DNA of 64,000 nucleotides, from positions 104,992 through 168,991 of the forward strand of contig NZ_LMIT01000009.1 of assembly GCF_001428825.1 (NCBI RefSeq), written 5' to 3'. Shown piece by piece: positions 36,327 to 45,356 of this stretch (the stretch's first letter is position 1; every line of letters begins with the position of its first letter). Source of the DNA: Nocardioides sp. Root240. Lineage in GTDB: Bacteria; Actinomycetota; Actinomycetes; Propionibacteriales; Nocardioidaceae. The notes under the pieces were generated by a model, which saw only the letters and a program-made list of their open reading frames with translations, searched no databases and was not told the origin of the DNA. The position numbers and the translations under genes were made by a program.

Positions 36327-36845
36327 GTGGGGCTGAAGACGTGGTGGCGCGGCCGGAGGGACGGTGGCGCGCAGGAGCAGGCGTACGTCGTACCGGCGGC
36401 GCCGACCGAGCAGGACATCCGTGCTGCCCTCAACCAGGTCCACGCCATGCTCACCAGCAACAACGCACCGCCGGTGGTGATCGCGCGCGTCGAACGGATC
36501 GCCCGCACGATCAACCAGACCCTGCCGCGGCTGAGCCAGCTCGGGCTCGGCAGCGAGGAGAGCTACTCGGTCGTCGCCACGGCCACCGACTACCTGCCCG
36601 AGGCACTGCAGTCGTACCTCCGCCTGCCGCGTGACTGGGCGGACACGCGGCCGATCGACGGCCGCAAGACCGCCCTGCTGATCCTCATCGAGGCGCTCGA
36701 GCTGCTGGGCCTGACGATGGACAAGATCCTCGATGCCGCCAACCGTGCCGACGCGCAGGCCCTGATCGCGCACAGCCGGTTCCTCGACGCCAAGTTCGGC
36801 CACTCCTCGACCGGTGGCCCCGACCTGACCCTGGGAGCGCCATGA
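36327..36845 (+). CDS. XpaC-like small protein next to TelA
   Basis: 172 residues from a GTG at 36327 (acagga upstream). Helical; VVIARVERIARTINQTLPRL is followed by SVVATATDYLPEALQSYLRL, and it ends with ALIAHSRFLDAKFG. The spacing of a Y-L-P-x-x-L-x-x-Y helix and a terminal L-x-x-K/R-F helix resembles XpaC, the usual TelA partner in Firmicutes; similarity is seen only by eye. It overlaps the AAA+ gene by 4 bases (ATGA). Confidence 0.8.
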   Translation: MGLKTWWRGRRDGGAQEQAYVVPAAPTEQDIRAALNQVHAMLTSNNAPPVVIARVERIARTINQTLPRLSQLGLGSEESYSVVATATDYLPEALQSYLRLPRDWADTRPIDGRKTALLILIEALELLGLTMDKILDAANRADAQALIAHSRFLDAKFGHSSTGGPDLTLGAP

Positions 36846-38413
36846 GCACCCTTGCCGAGGCGCTCGACGCCCTGGTGGCCCTCGCCCGCGACGCGGGCCT
36901 CGACGAGGCTGCCGCACGGGCCGAGGGCGAGGCCGTCGCGGCCACCGTCTCCGAGCGTTCCCGCGGTGCGTTCGTCACCTGGTCCGAGCAGACCGGGCGT
37001 GCGGTCTCCGCCGAGGAGCACCAGCTCGCGGCCAAGCGCGGCAACCGGTTCCGTGCCGGCCCGACGCCGCTGATGGCCCAGCTCCTCCTGGCGAAGTCCG
37101 CTGCTTCGGCCGGGTACGCCGGCGCGCTCGCCGACGTCGCCCTCGCCGGCGCCCGCCTCGGCGAGCCCGGCCCCGAGGCCCTCGGGGCCGCCACCACCGT
37201 GACCACCGCCCAGCTCGGCGGCGGAGCGGCCGGCCTGACCCCGCCCGGCGGGGGACCGGGCGCCTTCGACCTGCCGGTGCGCCAGCCGGTACCGGGCCTC
37301 GGCGACGAGATGCTCGACCAGGTGCGCCGCGTCGGGGAGCAGGTGCGCCGCCAGCTCAGCGCCATCGGCGGAGCCGACCCCTCGGTGGTTGAGGTGCGAG
37401 GCGCCCCGGCGCCGAGCCTCGAAACCTCCGAAGCGCCGCGCACCCAGGCCGCCGAACCGGAGACGCCCGCGGCCGAGCCCGCGAAGGACCCCGAGCCGAC
37501 GAAGACGGTCGAGGAGCTGCTGGCCGAGCTCGACGCCCTGGTCGGTCTCGCCAACGTCAAGGGTGAGATCCACCGCCAGGCCGCCGTACTGCGGGTGGAG
37601 GGGCTGCGGAAGAAGGCCGGCCTCGAGAGCCCGACCATCACCCGACACCTCGTCTTCAACGGCAACCCGGGCACCGGCAAGACCACCGTCGCCCGCTTGG
37701 TCGCCGGGATCTACCGCGCGCTCGGCCTCCTCACCAAGGGCCAGCTGATCGAGGTCGACCGGTCCGAGCTGGTGGCGGGCTACCTCGGCCAGACCGCGGC
37801 CAAGACCGCCGAGGTCGTGGCGTCCGCCGAGGGCGGCGTGCTGTTCATCGACGAGGCGTACTCGCTCTCCGGCGACCAGTACGGCAAGGAGGCCATCGAC
37901 ACCCTGGTGAAGGAGATGGAGGACAAGCGCGAGGACCTCGTCGTCATCGTCGCCGGGTACCCCCTCCCGATGGCCATCTTCATCTCGGAGAACCCGGGCC
38001 TGGAGAGCCGCTTCCGCACCACCATCGACTTCTCCGACTACACCGACGACGAGCTCGCCGACATCTTCGCCTCGATGGTCGGCGGCGCCGACTACGACGC
38101 CGGCGAGCCGGTCCTCGCCCGCCTGCGCGAGATCCTCGCCGGCACCGAGCGCGGGCCGTCCTTCGGCAACGCCCGGTTCGTCCGGAACCTGATGGAGGCC
38201 GCCATCGGCCGCCACGCCTGGCGGCTGCGCGACGTCGCCGAGCCCACCCTCGAGCAGCTGCGCACCCTCGAGCCCGCGGACCTGGTCGTCGACCCCAACG
38301 ACCAGCCCGCCGCGCCCGCTGCCGCGGAGGGTGAGGTCGTCCCGCCCGCGGATGCCCCACCGGCCGAGCCGGTCGACCCCTTTGTCGCCGCCCCCGAGGA
38401 GGAGTCGGAATGA
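36842..38413 (+). CDS. CbxX/CfxQ-type AAA+ ATPase
   Basis: 523 residues. The N-terminal 210 are an unassigned helical region and a Pro/Ala linker; part of the linker (VVEVRGAPAPSLETSE, near residue 182) is encoded by a dispersed repeat. The AAA+ core follows: LVGLANVKGEIHRQAAVLRV, Walker A FNGNPGTGKTTVARLVAG, Walker B GGVLFIDEAYSLSGDQYGKE, and sensor region VIVAGYPLPMAIFISENPGL, all as in CbxX/SpoVK-like remodelling ATPases. A Pro/Glu-rich tail ends the protein. Overlaps GlnX-like by 4 bases. Confidence 0.93.
   Translation: MSTLAEALDALVALARDAGLDEAAARAEGEAVAATVSERSRGAFVTWSEQTGRAVSAEEHQLAAKRGNRFRAGPTPLMAQLLLAKSAASAGYAGALADVALAGARLGEPGPEALGAATTVTTAQLGGGAAGLTPPGGGPGAFDLPVRQPVPGLGDEMLDQVRRVGEQVRRQLSAIGGADPSVVEVRGAPAPSLETSEAPRTQAAEPETPAAEPAKDPEPTKTVEELLAELDALVGLANVKGEIHRQAAVLRVEGLRKKAGLESPTITRHLVFNGNPGTGKTTVARLVAGIYRALGLLTKGQLIEVDRSELVAGYLGQTAAKTAEVVASAEGGVLFIDEAYSLSGDQYGKEAIDTLVKEMEDKREDLVVIVAGYPLPMAIFISENPGLESRFRTTIDFSDYTDDELADIFASMVGGADYDAGEPVLARLREILAGTERGPSFGNARFVRNLMEAAIGRHAWRLRDVAEPTLEQLRTLEPADLVVDPNDQPAAPAAAEGEVVPPADAPPAEPVDPFVAAPEEESE
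37386..37428 (+). repeat. 43-bp dispersed repeat inside the AAA+ coding sequence
   Basis: tggttgaggtgcgaggcgcc followed by ccggcgccgagcctcgaaacctc. The reverse complement of the intergenic copy at 51974-52015 differs only by a two-base gap. Here it is translated in frame as part of the flexible linker between the N-terminal and AAA+ domains, so the insertion was tolerated. The central ggcgccccggcgcc is itself a near dyad. Confidence 0.85.
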
Positions 38414-39681
38414 GCCAGACCGCCAGCCCCCAGGCGGCCCCACCGCCCCCGGCCGCCGCGCCCGCGCCGGCCGCTCCTGCGACAGCGACCCGCGCCGGAA
38501 CCGGCCACGTCGACACTCCTGGCCTGCTGAACCGCTGGCAGCTGATCGGGATGAGCGTCGCGATCGTGTTCGGGCTGCTGAGCGCGTTCGTGCAGTTCCT
38601 CGGCTGGCAGTCCGACGGCCGCGCGGCCGAGGACACCAAGCAGCTCCAACGGGTGCAGGAGATCCAGTCGTCGCTCCTGCGGGCCGACGCCCTCGCCACG
38701 AACGCCTTCCTGGTGGGCGGCTTGGAGAAGCAGCGCGCGACGTACGACGAGGAGATCAACACTGTCCTGCGGGAGATCACGAACGCTGCTGACGCCCAGC
38801 CGGCGGACCGCGAGGTGCTCGGGGAGCTCAACGTCGCGGTGGGCGACTACACGAGAGCGGTGGCCGACGCGCGGAGCAACAACCGTCAGGGATTCCCCGT
38901 CGGTGCGGAGTACCTCAGCGGCGCAAGCACGCAGCTGCGTGCGGACGCGACCCCTATCCTCAGCGCACTCGTCAAGGCCAATACCGAGCGCGCCGAGGGC
39001 TCGATGGACGGTCAGCACCCCTTCTGGCTGCTGCTGATCGGGCTGCTCGCGCTCGCTGGTCTCTTGTGGCTCAACCAGCAGCTCGCCCAGCACTTCCGTC
39101 GACGGCTCAACAAGGGAATCGCCGTCGCGGCTGCAATCGTGTTGGTCGTCACGGTCATCGGAGTCGTCGGCGCCTGGATCCGCGACAGCTCGAACGACAC
39201 CCTCCGCGACGGCGACCTGGCCCTTGCCATCTCGCAGGCGAAGGCCCGCACGGCTGCCAATGACGCCAAGGCGAACGAGAGCCTCGCGCTGATCAAGCGC
39301 GGCTCCGGTGCGGTGTACCTGGAGGAGTGGGAGGGGTCGGCGACGAACGTCGAGCGTTCGCTGCGTCGCGACACCGGTGAGTCCTGGAACGACTACGTCG
39401 CGGTCTACCGAGAGATCCGCAAGCTCGACGACGGCGGGAACTGGGAGAAGGCACGCGATCTCGCCACGACATCCGCCGCCAGCGGGTCGTCGAAGCCGCT
39501 GGACGACTTCGACAAGGCCTCGGACCAGATCGTGAAGGCAGCGAGCGGCCACGTTGGGCACGACCTGCGCAGCGGTCGTGACGTGGCGCTCGCCATCAGC
39601 ATCTTCAGCCTGCTGCTCGGCATAGGGGCCGCACTGTTCGTCTCCCGAGGTATCGGCGAGCGACGGAGGGAGTTCTCGTGA
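38410..39681 (+). CDS. glnX: GlnX-like four-TM sensor protein
   Basis: 423 residues. A Pro/Ala cytoplasmic N-terminus (1-40) is followed by four membrane helices: LIGMSVAIVFGLLSAFVQFL, PFWLLLIGLLALAGLLWLNQ, IAVAAAIVLVVTVIGVVGAW and ALAISIFSLLLGIGAALFVS. Between helices 1-2 and 3-4 are helical extracellular domains like four-helix chemosensors (QLQRVQEIQSSLLRADALAT). The order glnX-glnH-pknG is that of mycobacteria, where GlnX is thought to receive ligand-bound GlnH and signal to PknG. ATGA overlap upstream, GTGA overlap downstream. Confidence 0.87.
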   Translation: MSQTASPQAAPPPPAAAPAPAAPATATRAGTGHVDTPGLLNRWQLIGMSVAIVFGLLSAFVQFLGWQSDGRAAEDTKQLQRVQEIQSSLLRADALATNAFLVGGLEKQRATYDEEINTVLREITNAADAQPADREVLGELNVAVGDYTRAVADARSNNRQGFPVGAEYLSGASTQLRADATPILSALVKANTERAEGSMDGQHPFWLLLIGLLALAGLLWLNQQLAQHFRRRLNKGIAVAAAIVLVVTVIGVVGAWIRDSSNDTLRDGDLALAISQAKARTAANDAKANESLALIKRGSGAVYLEEWEGSATNVERSLRRDTGESWNDYVAVYREIRKLDDGGNWEKARDLATTSAASGSSKPLDDFDKASDQIVKAASGHVGHDLRSGRDVALAISIFSLLLGIGAALFVSRGIGERRREFS

Positions 39682-40646
39682 AGTCTGTCCGCCTGTCCCG
39701 TGCCATGGTCGGGGTCATGGTCGCGGGAGGCCTGTTCATGAGTGCCTGCGGCTATGACGCGACTGTGGTGCCCGAAGCGAAGGCACCCGCGACGACGTCC
39801 GGGTCCGCGATCAAGCCCGTGGAGTGCGACAACGCGACCCAGTCGTATCAACCGAGCAACGACGCGGCAGCGGCGCGCCGCGAGCTCCTCAACCCCGACC
39901 GGCTGGTCGTCGGTGTCTCCGCGGACACCTATCAGCTCGGCTGGGCCAACCCCTTCGACGACAGCCGGATCCAGGGCTTCGACATCGACGTCGCCAAGGC
40001 CGTCGCCGACGCCCTCGGTGTGAAGCTCCAGCTGCGCGTCATCAGTGCAGCAGACCGTCCCACGCTGCTCGGTGCGAAGACCGACGGCGAAGCGCACGAG
40101 CAGGAGATCGACCTCGTCGCCCGCAACTACACGATGAACTGCACGCGCTGGACCCAGATCGGCTTCTCGGCCGTGTACTACAACGCCACGCAGAAGGTGC
40201 TGGTCCGTAAGGACGACGTCGGCGACTTCGAGAAGAGGGGGGTGGCTTCTCTGGCGGGCAAGGACGTGTGTGCGCCGGCAGGCTCGACGAGCATCGACAA
40301 CATCAAGGAGATCCAACCCGATGTCGAGGCGGTCCCGGCGGCGAACCACACCGGCTGCCTCGTGAAGTTCCAGCAGGGTGAGGTCGACGCCATCACCGGC
40401 GACGACACGGTCCTCGCCGGCTTGGCGGCGCAGGACCCGTACGCGGTCGTGCCGGACCAGCAGAAGCTGACCGACGAGCCCTACGGCATCGGCGCCAACA
40501 AGGGCGACAAGGACCTCATCGCCTTCGTCAACTCCGTCCTCGAGCAGCGCCGCAGCAACGGCGAGTGGCAGAAGTCCTACGACAAGTGGCTCAAGCCCTA
40601 CCTCGGCAACGCCACTGCCCCCGCCCCGACGTACGGCCGCCGGTGA
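39678..40646 (+). CDS. glnH: GlnH-like amino-acid binding lipoprotein
   Basis: 322 residues from a GTG. Signal peptide with lipobox FMSAC (Cys24). The solute-binding fold (SBP family 3) is clear: LVVGVSADTYQLGWANPFDD, IQGFDIDVAKAVADALGVKL, GKDVCAPAGSTSIDNIKEI and VDAITGDDTVLAGLAAQDPY, ending EWQKSYDKWLKPYLG. No ABC permease or ATPase lies nearby, which fits a sensing role with GlnX and not transport. The mycobacterial homologue binds Asp/Glu/Asn; ligand here unproven. Confidence 0.92.
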   Translation: MKSVRLSRAMVGVMVAGGLFMSACGYDATVVPEAKAPATTSGSAIKPVECDNATQSYQPSNDAAAARRELLNPDRLVVGVSADTYQLGWANPFDDSRIQGFDIDVAKAVADALGVKLQLRVISAADRPTLLGAKTDGEAHEQEIDLVARNYTMNCTRWTQIGFSAVYYNATQKVLVRKDDVGDFEKRGVASLAGKDVCAPAGSTSIDNIKEIQPDVEAVPAANHTGCLVKFQQGEVDAITGDDTVLAGLAAQDPYAVVPDQQKLTDEPYGIGANKGDKDLIAFVNSVLEQRRSNGEWQKSYDKWLKPYLGNATAPAPTYGRR

Positions 40647-41773
40647 CCGTGCAACAAGCCACCGCCACGTCCCCCACCGCCCCCGGCAAGCTCGGGGACG
40701 CGCTGGACCCTGCGGCGATCCAGACCTACCTCGGAGAGCTCGACACCTGGCTCCGGGTACGACGCTCCGAGCTCGACGAGCTCGACCGGGCCGCGCTCGG
40801 GGCGGGCCGCGGGGGAGAGCTGGCCGGCGACATGTCGCTCGCGCTGGCGCTGTGGAAGGCGATCTCCGACCGCTACCAGCTCGTCTTCGCGACATGGGAC
40901 GGCGGCCGGGTGCTCCAGCAGGAGCGGGAGCGGATCTCGGCGCTGGTCTGGGGCCGGCTCGACGGCGCGACGGAGCTGCCGGGCGGGCTGGCGGTTTCGC
41001 TGCCGGAGGCGGGCCGGTTGTGCGATGCGCTCACCGGGCAGCTGCGCACCCGGCTCTCGCTGGCCCCGGACGCCGATCGGTCGGCGGCGCGGATCCGCGA
41101 CCTGCGGGCGCAGCTGGAGCGGATCCGCGACCAGGTCGGCCTGGAGCCGGCCAACAGCCGCGACGCCGCGATCGCCACGCTGGCCGGGCTGATGAGCAGG
41201 CTCGAGGCGCTGACGGCGAAGGCCGAGCGCGGCGGTGACGTCGGCGGGATGCTCGGTCCCCTCGAGACCGAGGCGACGACCTTCGAGCGCGACCTGATCG
41301 TCGGCAACGCGCGGCGCCGTGACGCCCGCAGCAAGGTCCTCTCGGCACGCGAGCTGCGGGCCGACCTGGAGGCCCGCGAGGCCGCGCTGGCCAAGCTGGC
41401 GCAGACCTGCGTGGACACCGTCGACCCTGCGCCCCGGTACGCCGTGCCCGACGTCGACCTGCTCGGCCCGGTGCCGGTGACGCCCGACGAGATCGAGCCC
41501 TACCTCCAGCGCCTCGACCGTGTGTCCCAGGCGATGGAGGTCGCGCAGCACGCCTACTCCGCGGCGCTCGAGGAGCACACGCAGCTGGTCGGCCTGCTCG
41601 ACGGTTACGTCACCAAGGCCCGCGCCTCCGGTGTCGCCGGCCACCCCGACCTCGCCGAGAGCGAGCGCGCCGCCCGTGCGCTGCTCGAGCGCCGGCCCTG
41701 CCCGATGGTGGTGGCGCGGCAGCTCGTCACGACCTACCAGACCTGGTTGTCCTCGACCAAGGAGACGAAGTGA
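40643..41773 (+). CDS. unrecognised helical/coiled-coil protein before PknG
   Basis: 376 residues from a GTG overlapping the glnH stop. Almost wholly helical and rich in Ala, Leu, Arg, Glu: AIQTYLGELDTWLRVRRSEL, ARIRDLRAQLERIRDQVGLE, MSRLEALTAKAERGGDVGGM, ARELRADLEAREAALAKLAQ, and a C-terminal VARQLVTTYQTWLSSTKE. No membrane segment, signal or catalytic motif. Tight coupling on both sides suggests a structural partner or adaptor of the GlnH-PknG pathway. I do not know a family for it. Confidence 0.82.
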   Translation: MTVQQATATSPTAPGKLGDALDPAAIQTYLGELDTWLRVRRSELDELDRAALGAGRGGELAGDMSLALALWKAISDRYQLVFATWDGGRVLQQERERISALVWGRLDGATELPGGLAVSLPEAGRLCDALTGQLRTRLSLAPDADRSAARIRDLRAQLERIRDQVGLEPANSRDAAIATLAGLMSRLEALTAKAERGGDVGGMLGPLETEATTFERDLIVGNARRRDARSKVLSARELRADLEAREAALAKLAQTCVDTVDPAPRYAVPDVDLLGPVPVTPDEIEPYLQRLDRVSQAMEVAQHAYSAALEEHTQLVGLLDGYVTKARASGVAGHPDLAESERAARALLERRPCPMVVARQLVTTYQTWLSSTKETK

Positions 41774-44190
41774 GCGGACCCGCCTGCACCCAGCCCGGCT
41801 GCACCGGCAGCATCCTCGACGGGTACTGCGACGTCTGCGGCATGCCCGGCGACGCCCCGGCCCAGCCAGCGGCTCCCGCGGCGCCCGCCACCCCCGCGGC
41901 CAGCATGCCCGCCGGCGTCTCCGCCGCCAGCACGTCCAAGCGCGCCCCGGCGGTCAACGGCGACGCCTGCCCGCAGCCCGGCTGCAGCGGCAAGATCCTC
42001 GACGGGTACTGCGACGTCTGCGGATCGCCCGCACTGCCCGGTGCCCGTGTCGCCGAGGCCGCCGCCATCGCCGAGTCCCAGCCCCTCTCGGGCCGTGAGG
42101 GCACGTCCGCGACCGCGGCGAGCCGGGTGCAGTCGGCGGCGATCGGCTCCAAGCGGGCCGGTACGACGGGCAGCTACGCCACGCGTCGTACCCGCACCGG
42201 GTCGCAGCGGATGCGCTCGGCCCGCCTCGGCGCCGGCCTCACCGTCGTCCCGCCCGCGCCGCCGGTCGACGCGGCGAAGGCGATCATGGCCGACCCGCAG
42301 GTCCCCGAGGACAAGCGCAGCTGCTCGAAGTGCGGCAACGCCGTCGGTCGCAGCATCAACGGCCAGCCCGGGCGCAGCGAGGGCTTCTGCCCCAACTGCG
42401 GCCAGCAGTTCTCCTTCACCCCGAAGCTGGTGCAGGGCGACCTCGTCGCGGGCCAGTACGAGGTGGCCGGCGCCCTCGCGCACGGTGGTCTCGGCTGGAT
42501 CTATCTCGCCCGCGACCGCAACGTCTCCAACCGCTGGGTCGTGCTCAAGGGCCTGCTCAACTCCGGCGACCCCGACGCGCTGGCCGCGGCGATCGCGGAG
42601 CAGCAGTTCCTCGCCCAGGTCGAGCACCCGCTGATCGTCGAGATCTACAACTTCGTGACCCACGAGGGCGCGGGCTACATCGTCATGGAGTACGTCGGCG
42701 GCAAGTCCCTCAAGCAGATCCTCAAGCAGCGGATGTCGGCCAACAACGGCGAGTACGACCCGCTCCCGGTGGACCAGGCACTGGCCTACATCCTCGAGCT
42801 GCTGCCGGCCTTCCAGTACCTCCACGACCTCGGCCTGGTCTACTGCGACTTCAAGCCCGACAACATGATCCAGGTCGGCGACGCGATGAAGCTGATCGAC
42901 CTCGGCGGCGTGCGCCGCATCGACGACGACGAGTCGGCGATCTACGGCACGGTCGGCTACCAGGCACCCGAGGTCGCCGAGATCGGCCCGTCGCTCGCCT
43001 CCGACATCTACACGATCGGCCGCACGCTCGTCGTCCTCACGATGGAGTTCCGCGGCTACCAGGGCACCTACCTGCACAGCCTGCCGCCGGTCGACGCGAC
43101 CCCGCTGTTCCAGCAGAACGACTCGCTCTACCAGCTGATCGCCAAGTGCTGCGCGCCCGACCCGGCCGACCGGTTCGCCTCCGTCGACGAGATGCGCTCG
43201 CAGGTCCTCGGCGTGCTGCGCGAGGTGGTCGCCCGCAAGCGCCAGGGTACGGCGACCACGTCGGCGGCCTCGGTCCTGTTCGAGTCGCCGGCGACGGCCC
43301 GCCCGATCACCGAGTGGAGTCAGCTGCCCAAGCTGCGGCAGGACACGACGGACCCTCAGTACGCCTGGCTGTCCTCCATCGGCTCCGACGACCCGAAGAA
43401 GCGGCTCGCGGACCTCCAGCAGGCCCCCGAGGACAGTGCCGAGGTGTGGCTCGCCCGCGCCGCGGCGGCGCTCGACCTCGGCGACCCGGTGACGGCCAAG
43501 GCGCACGCGCAGTCGCTGCTCGGCGACGACCCGTGGGAGTGGCGGGCGCTGTGGATCGAGGGCCTCGCGGCCGTCCAGGCCCAGGACTGGGAGACGGCGA
43601 AGGCGTCGTTCAACGCGGTCTACCAGCAGGTGCCCGGCGAGCTCGCGCCCAAGCTGGCGCTGGCCTTCGCCTGCGAGCGCGGCCAGCTGCCCGAGGTTGC
43701 GGAGGGGCTCTACCAGGTGTGCGCGTCGACGGATGCGGCCTACGTCCCGCCGGCGGCCTTCGGCATGGCCCGGGTGCGCGCGGAGCGCAAGGACGTGGTC
43801 GGTGCGGTCGCCGCGCTCGACCTGGTCCCGAACACCAGCCGCGGCTACACCGAGAGCCGTCAACAGCGGGCCGAGGTGCTGCTCTCCGGTGGCGTCCGCG
43901 ACCTGACGGTGCTCGACCAGGCGATGCGCACCATCGAGTCCTCCAGCGTCGACGGCCAGACTCGCCAGCGCTACACGGTGCGGATCCTCAGCGAGGCGCT
44001 GCCGGTCGTCACCAGCGGCCCCAAGCTGCCCGACGGCGCCCGGATCGGTTCGGTCGCGGCCACCGAGATCGGTGTGCGCGACGGGCTCGAGAACGCGCTG
44101 CGGATGCTGGCGCGCGACGCGATCGACCTCAAGGAGCGGGTGACCCTGGTCAACCAGGCCAACGCCGTCCGGAACTGGAGCCTCACGTGA
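41770..44190 (+). CDS. pknG: PknG-type Ser/Thr kinase with duplicated N-terminal Cys4 modules
   Basis: 806 residues. Order: two near-identical C-x4-C-x8-C-x2-C modules (Cys6-Cys23 and Cys67-Cys84, both ending ILDGYCDVCG), a linker, the rubredoxin-like pair CSKCG...CPNCG (about 180-212), the kinase (GALAHGGLGWIYLARDRNVS, Lys in WVVLKGLLN, catalytic YCDFKPDNMI, metal LIDLGGVRRI) and a TPR domain from about 520 to the end. This is PknG architecture; PknG phosphorylates FHA protein GarA to tune glutamate metabolism. The duplicated ILDGYCDVCG modules are an addition to mycobacterial PknG. Confidence 0.95.
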   Translation: MSGPACTQPGCTGSILDGYCDVCGMPGDAPAQPAAPAAPATPAASMPAGVSAASTSKRAPAVNGDACPQPGCSGKILDGYCDVCGSPALPGARVAEAAAIAESQPLSGREGTSATAASRVQSAAIGSKRAGTTGSYATRRTRTGSQRMRSARLGAGLTVVPPAPPVDAAKAIMADPQVPEDKRSCSKCGNAVGRSINGQPGRSEGFCPNCGQQFSFTPKLVQGDLVAGQYEVAGALAHGGLGWIYLARDRNVSNRWVVLKGLLNSGDPDALAAAIAEQQFLAQVEHPLIVEIYNFVTHEGAGYIVMEYVGGKSLKQILKQRMSANNGEYDPLPVDQALAYILELLPAFQYLHDLGLVYCDFKPDNMIQVGDAMKLIDLGGVRRIDDDESAIYGTVGYQAPEVAEIGPSLASDIYTIGRTLVVLTMEFRGYQGTYLHSLPPVDATPLFQQNDSLYQLIAKCCAPDPADRFASVDEMRSQVLGVLREVVARKRQGTATTSAASVLFESPATARPITEWSQLPKLRQDTTDPQYAWLSSIGSDDPKKRLADLQQAPEDSAEVWLARAAAALDLGDPVTAKAHAQSLLGDDPWEWRALWIEGLAAVQAQDWETAKASFNAVYQQVPGELAPKLALAFACERGQLPEVAEGLYQVCASTDAAYVPPAAFGMARVRAERKDVVGAVAALDLVPNTSRGYTESRQQRAEVLLSGGVRDLTVLDQAMRTIESSSVDGQTRQRYTVRILSEALPVVTSGPKLPDGARIGSVAATEIGVRDGLENALRMLARDAIDLKERVTLVNQANAVRNWSLT

Positions 44191-45356
44191 CCTGTCCGTC
44201 CTGCGGATCGGCGGTCGCCGAGGGAGCCCGGTTCTGCGAGGGCTGCGGGGCGCAGCTCGGCGCCGCCGAGACCACGCCCGCCCCGGGCCCCGCCCCGGTC
44301 CCGGCCGCCGCGGCCGCCGCCACCGACCACCCGCTCGGTGACGCGCCGATCAGCGCGCCGACCCGCAAGCCCGCCGGCACCCTGCCGGACCCGGTGCCCA
44401 CCCCCGGACGTCGTCCCTGCGCCGAGTGCGGGGGAGAGGTCGGGCCCGACCTCTACTGCCTGGCCTGCGGCACGAAGGCGCCCAGCGAGCGCGACCACTT
44501 CGAGGAGCAACCGGCGCCGTGGGTCGCCGGCGTCTGCGACAAGGCACTGAAGAAGAACCGCAACGAGGACGCGATGGCGCTGCTCGCCAGCCCGGAGGCC
44601 GGTACCCGCGCCGTGCTCGTGGTGCTGGACGGCGTCTCGAACTCCATCGACTCCGACGTCGCCTCGCTCGCCGGCGCCCGCGCCGCCCGCGAGGTGCTGC
44701 GGGTGCCCCTGCCGGCCGGCATGGGTACGCCGGAGAGCCGCACCGCCGCCGTCTCCAGGGTCTTCGCGAACGCCGCCGCCGCGGCCAACACCGCGATCAT
44801 CGCGGTGACCGACCCGGACTCCCCGAACCCGGCGTCGGCCACCTTCACCACGGCCGTGCTCGAGGGCAACCGGATCACCTGGGCCAACATCGGCGACTCG
44901 CGCTCGTACTGGATCCCGGATGCCGGCGAGCCCGTCCAGCTCACGACCGACGACTCTGTCGCGCAGTCGCAGATCGCCACCGGGGTCGCGCGCGAGGTGG
45001 CCGAGAACGGGCCGCAGGCGCACGCGATCACCAAGTGGCTGGGCCGCGACTCCGAGGACTTCGTGCCGACGGTCGGCAGCCTCGAGGTCTCCGAGCCGGG
45101 CTGGCTGCTGGCCTGCTCGGACGGCCTGTGGAACTACGCCTCGACGCCCGAGGCGATCGCCGCGCAGGTGCGTGGCGCGGGCACGTCCGAGCCGCTCGCG
45201 CTCGCGCTGGCCCTGGTCGCCTTCGCCAATGCGTCGGGCGGCCACGACAACATCACCGCAGCGGTGGCCCGGGTGGACCTCGGGCAGAATGACAGTGCCA
45301 ACGACGGGACCCCGACGGGTGCGGGCGTCCCAGGAGGAGAGCCGAGCAATGGCTGA
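44187..45356 (+). CDS. PP2C-type phosphatase with N-terminal zinc ribbons
   Basis: 389 residues from a GTG overlapping the pknG stop. Two zinc-ribbon pairs open it: CPSCGSAVAEGARFCEGCG (residues 3-21) and CAECGGEVGPDLYCLACG (about 80). The PP2C core then shows KNRNEDAMAL, LVVLDGVSNSIDSDVASLAG (first metal Asp), WANIGDSRSYWI, LLACSDGLWNYAS and GGHDNITAAVARVD. The first motif is DGVSN, lacking the usual DG-H/M-GG, as in TerY-linked PP2C proteins. Probably opposes PknG. Confidence 0.92.
   Translation: MTCPSCGSAVAEGARFCEGCGAQLGAAETTPAPGPAPVPAAAAAATDHPLGDAPISAPTRKPAGTLPDPVPTPGRRPCAECGGEVGPDLYCLACGTKAPSERDHFEEQPAPWVAGVCDKALKKNRNEDAMALLASPEAGTRAVLVVLDGVSNSIDSDVASLAGARAAREVLRVPLPAGMGTPESRTAAVSRVFANAAAAANTAIIAVTDPDSPNPASATFTTAVLEGNRITWANIGDSRSYWIPDAGEPVQLTTDDSVAQSQIATGVAREVAENGPQAHAITKWLGRDSEDFVPTVGSLEVSEPGWLLACSDGLWNYASTPEAIAAQVRGAGTSEPLALALALVAFANASGGHDNITAAVARVDLGQNDSANDGTPTGAGVPGGEPSNG

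Noticed and set aside
37386..37428. Frameshift or pseudogene in the AAA+ gene caused by the repeat
   Set aside because: The frame stays open through the repeat and all AAA+ motifs follow intact downstream.
42330..44186. Upstream part of the 1008-codon frame that ends in the PP2C gene
   Set aside because: It is the +1 shadow of pknG. The PP2C reading begins at GTG 44187 with a GTGA overlap and zinc-ribbon sequence.
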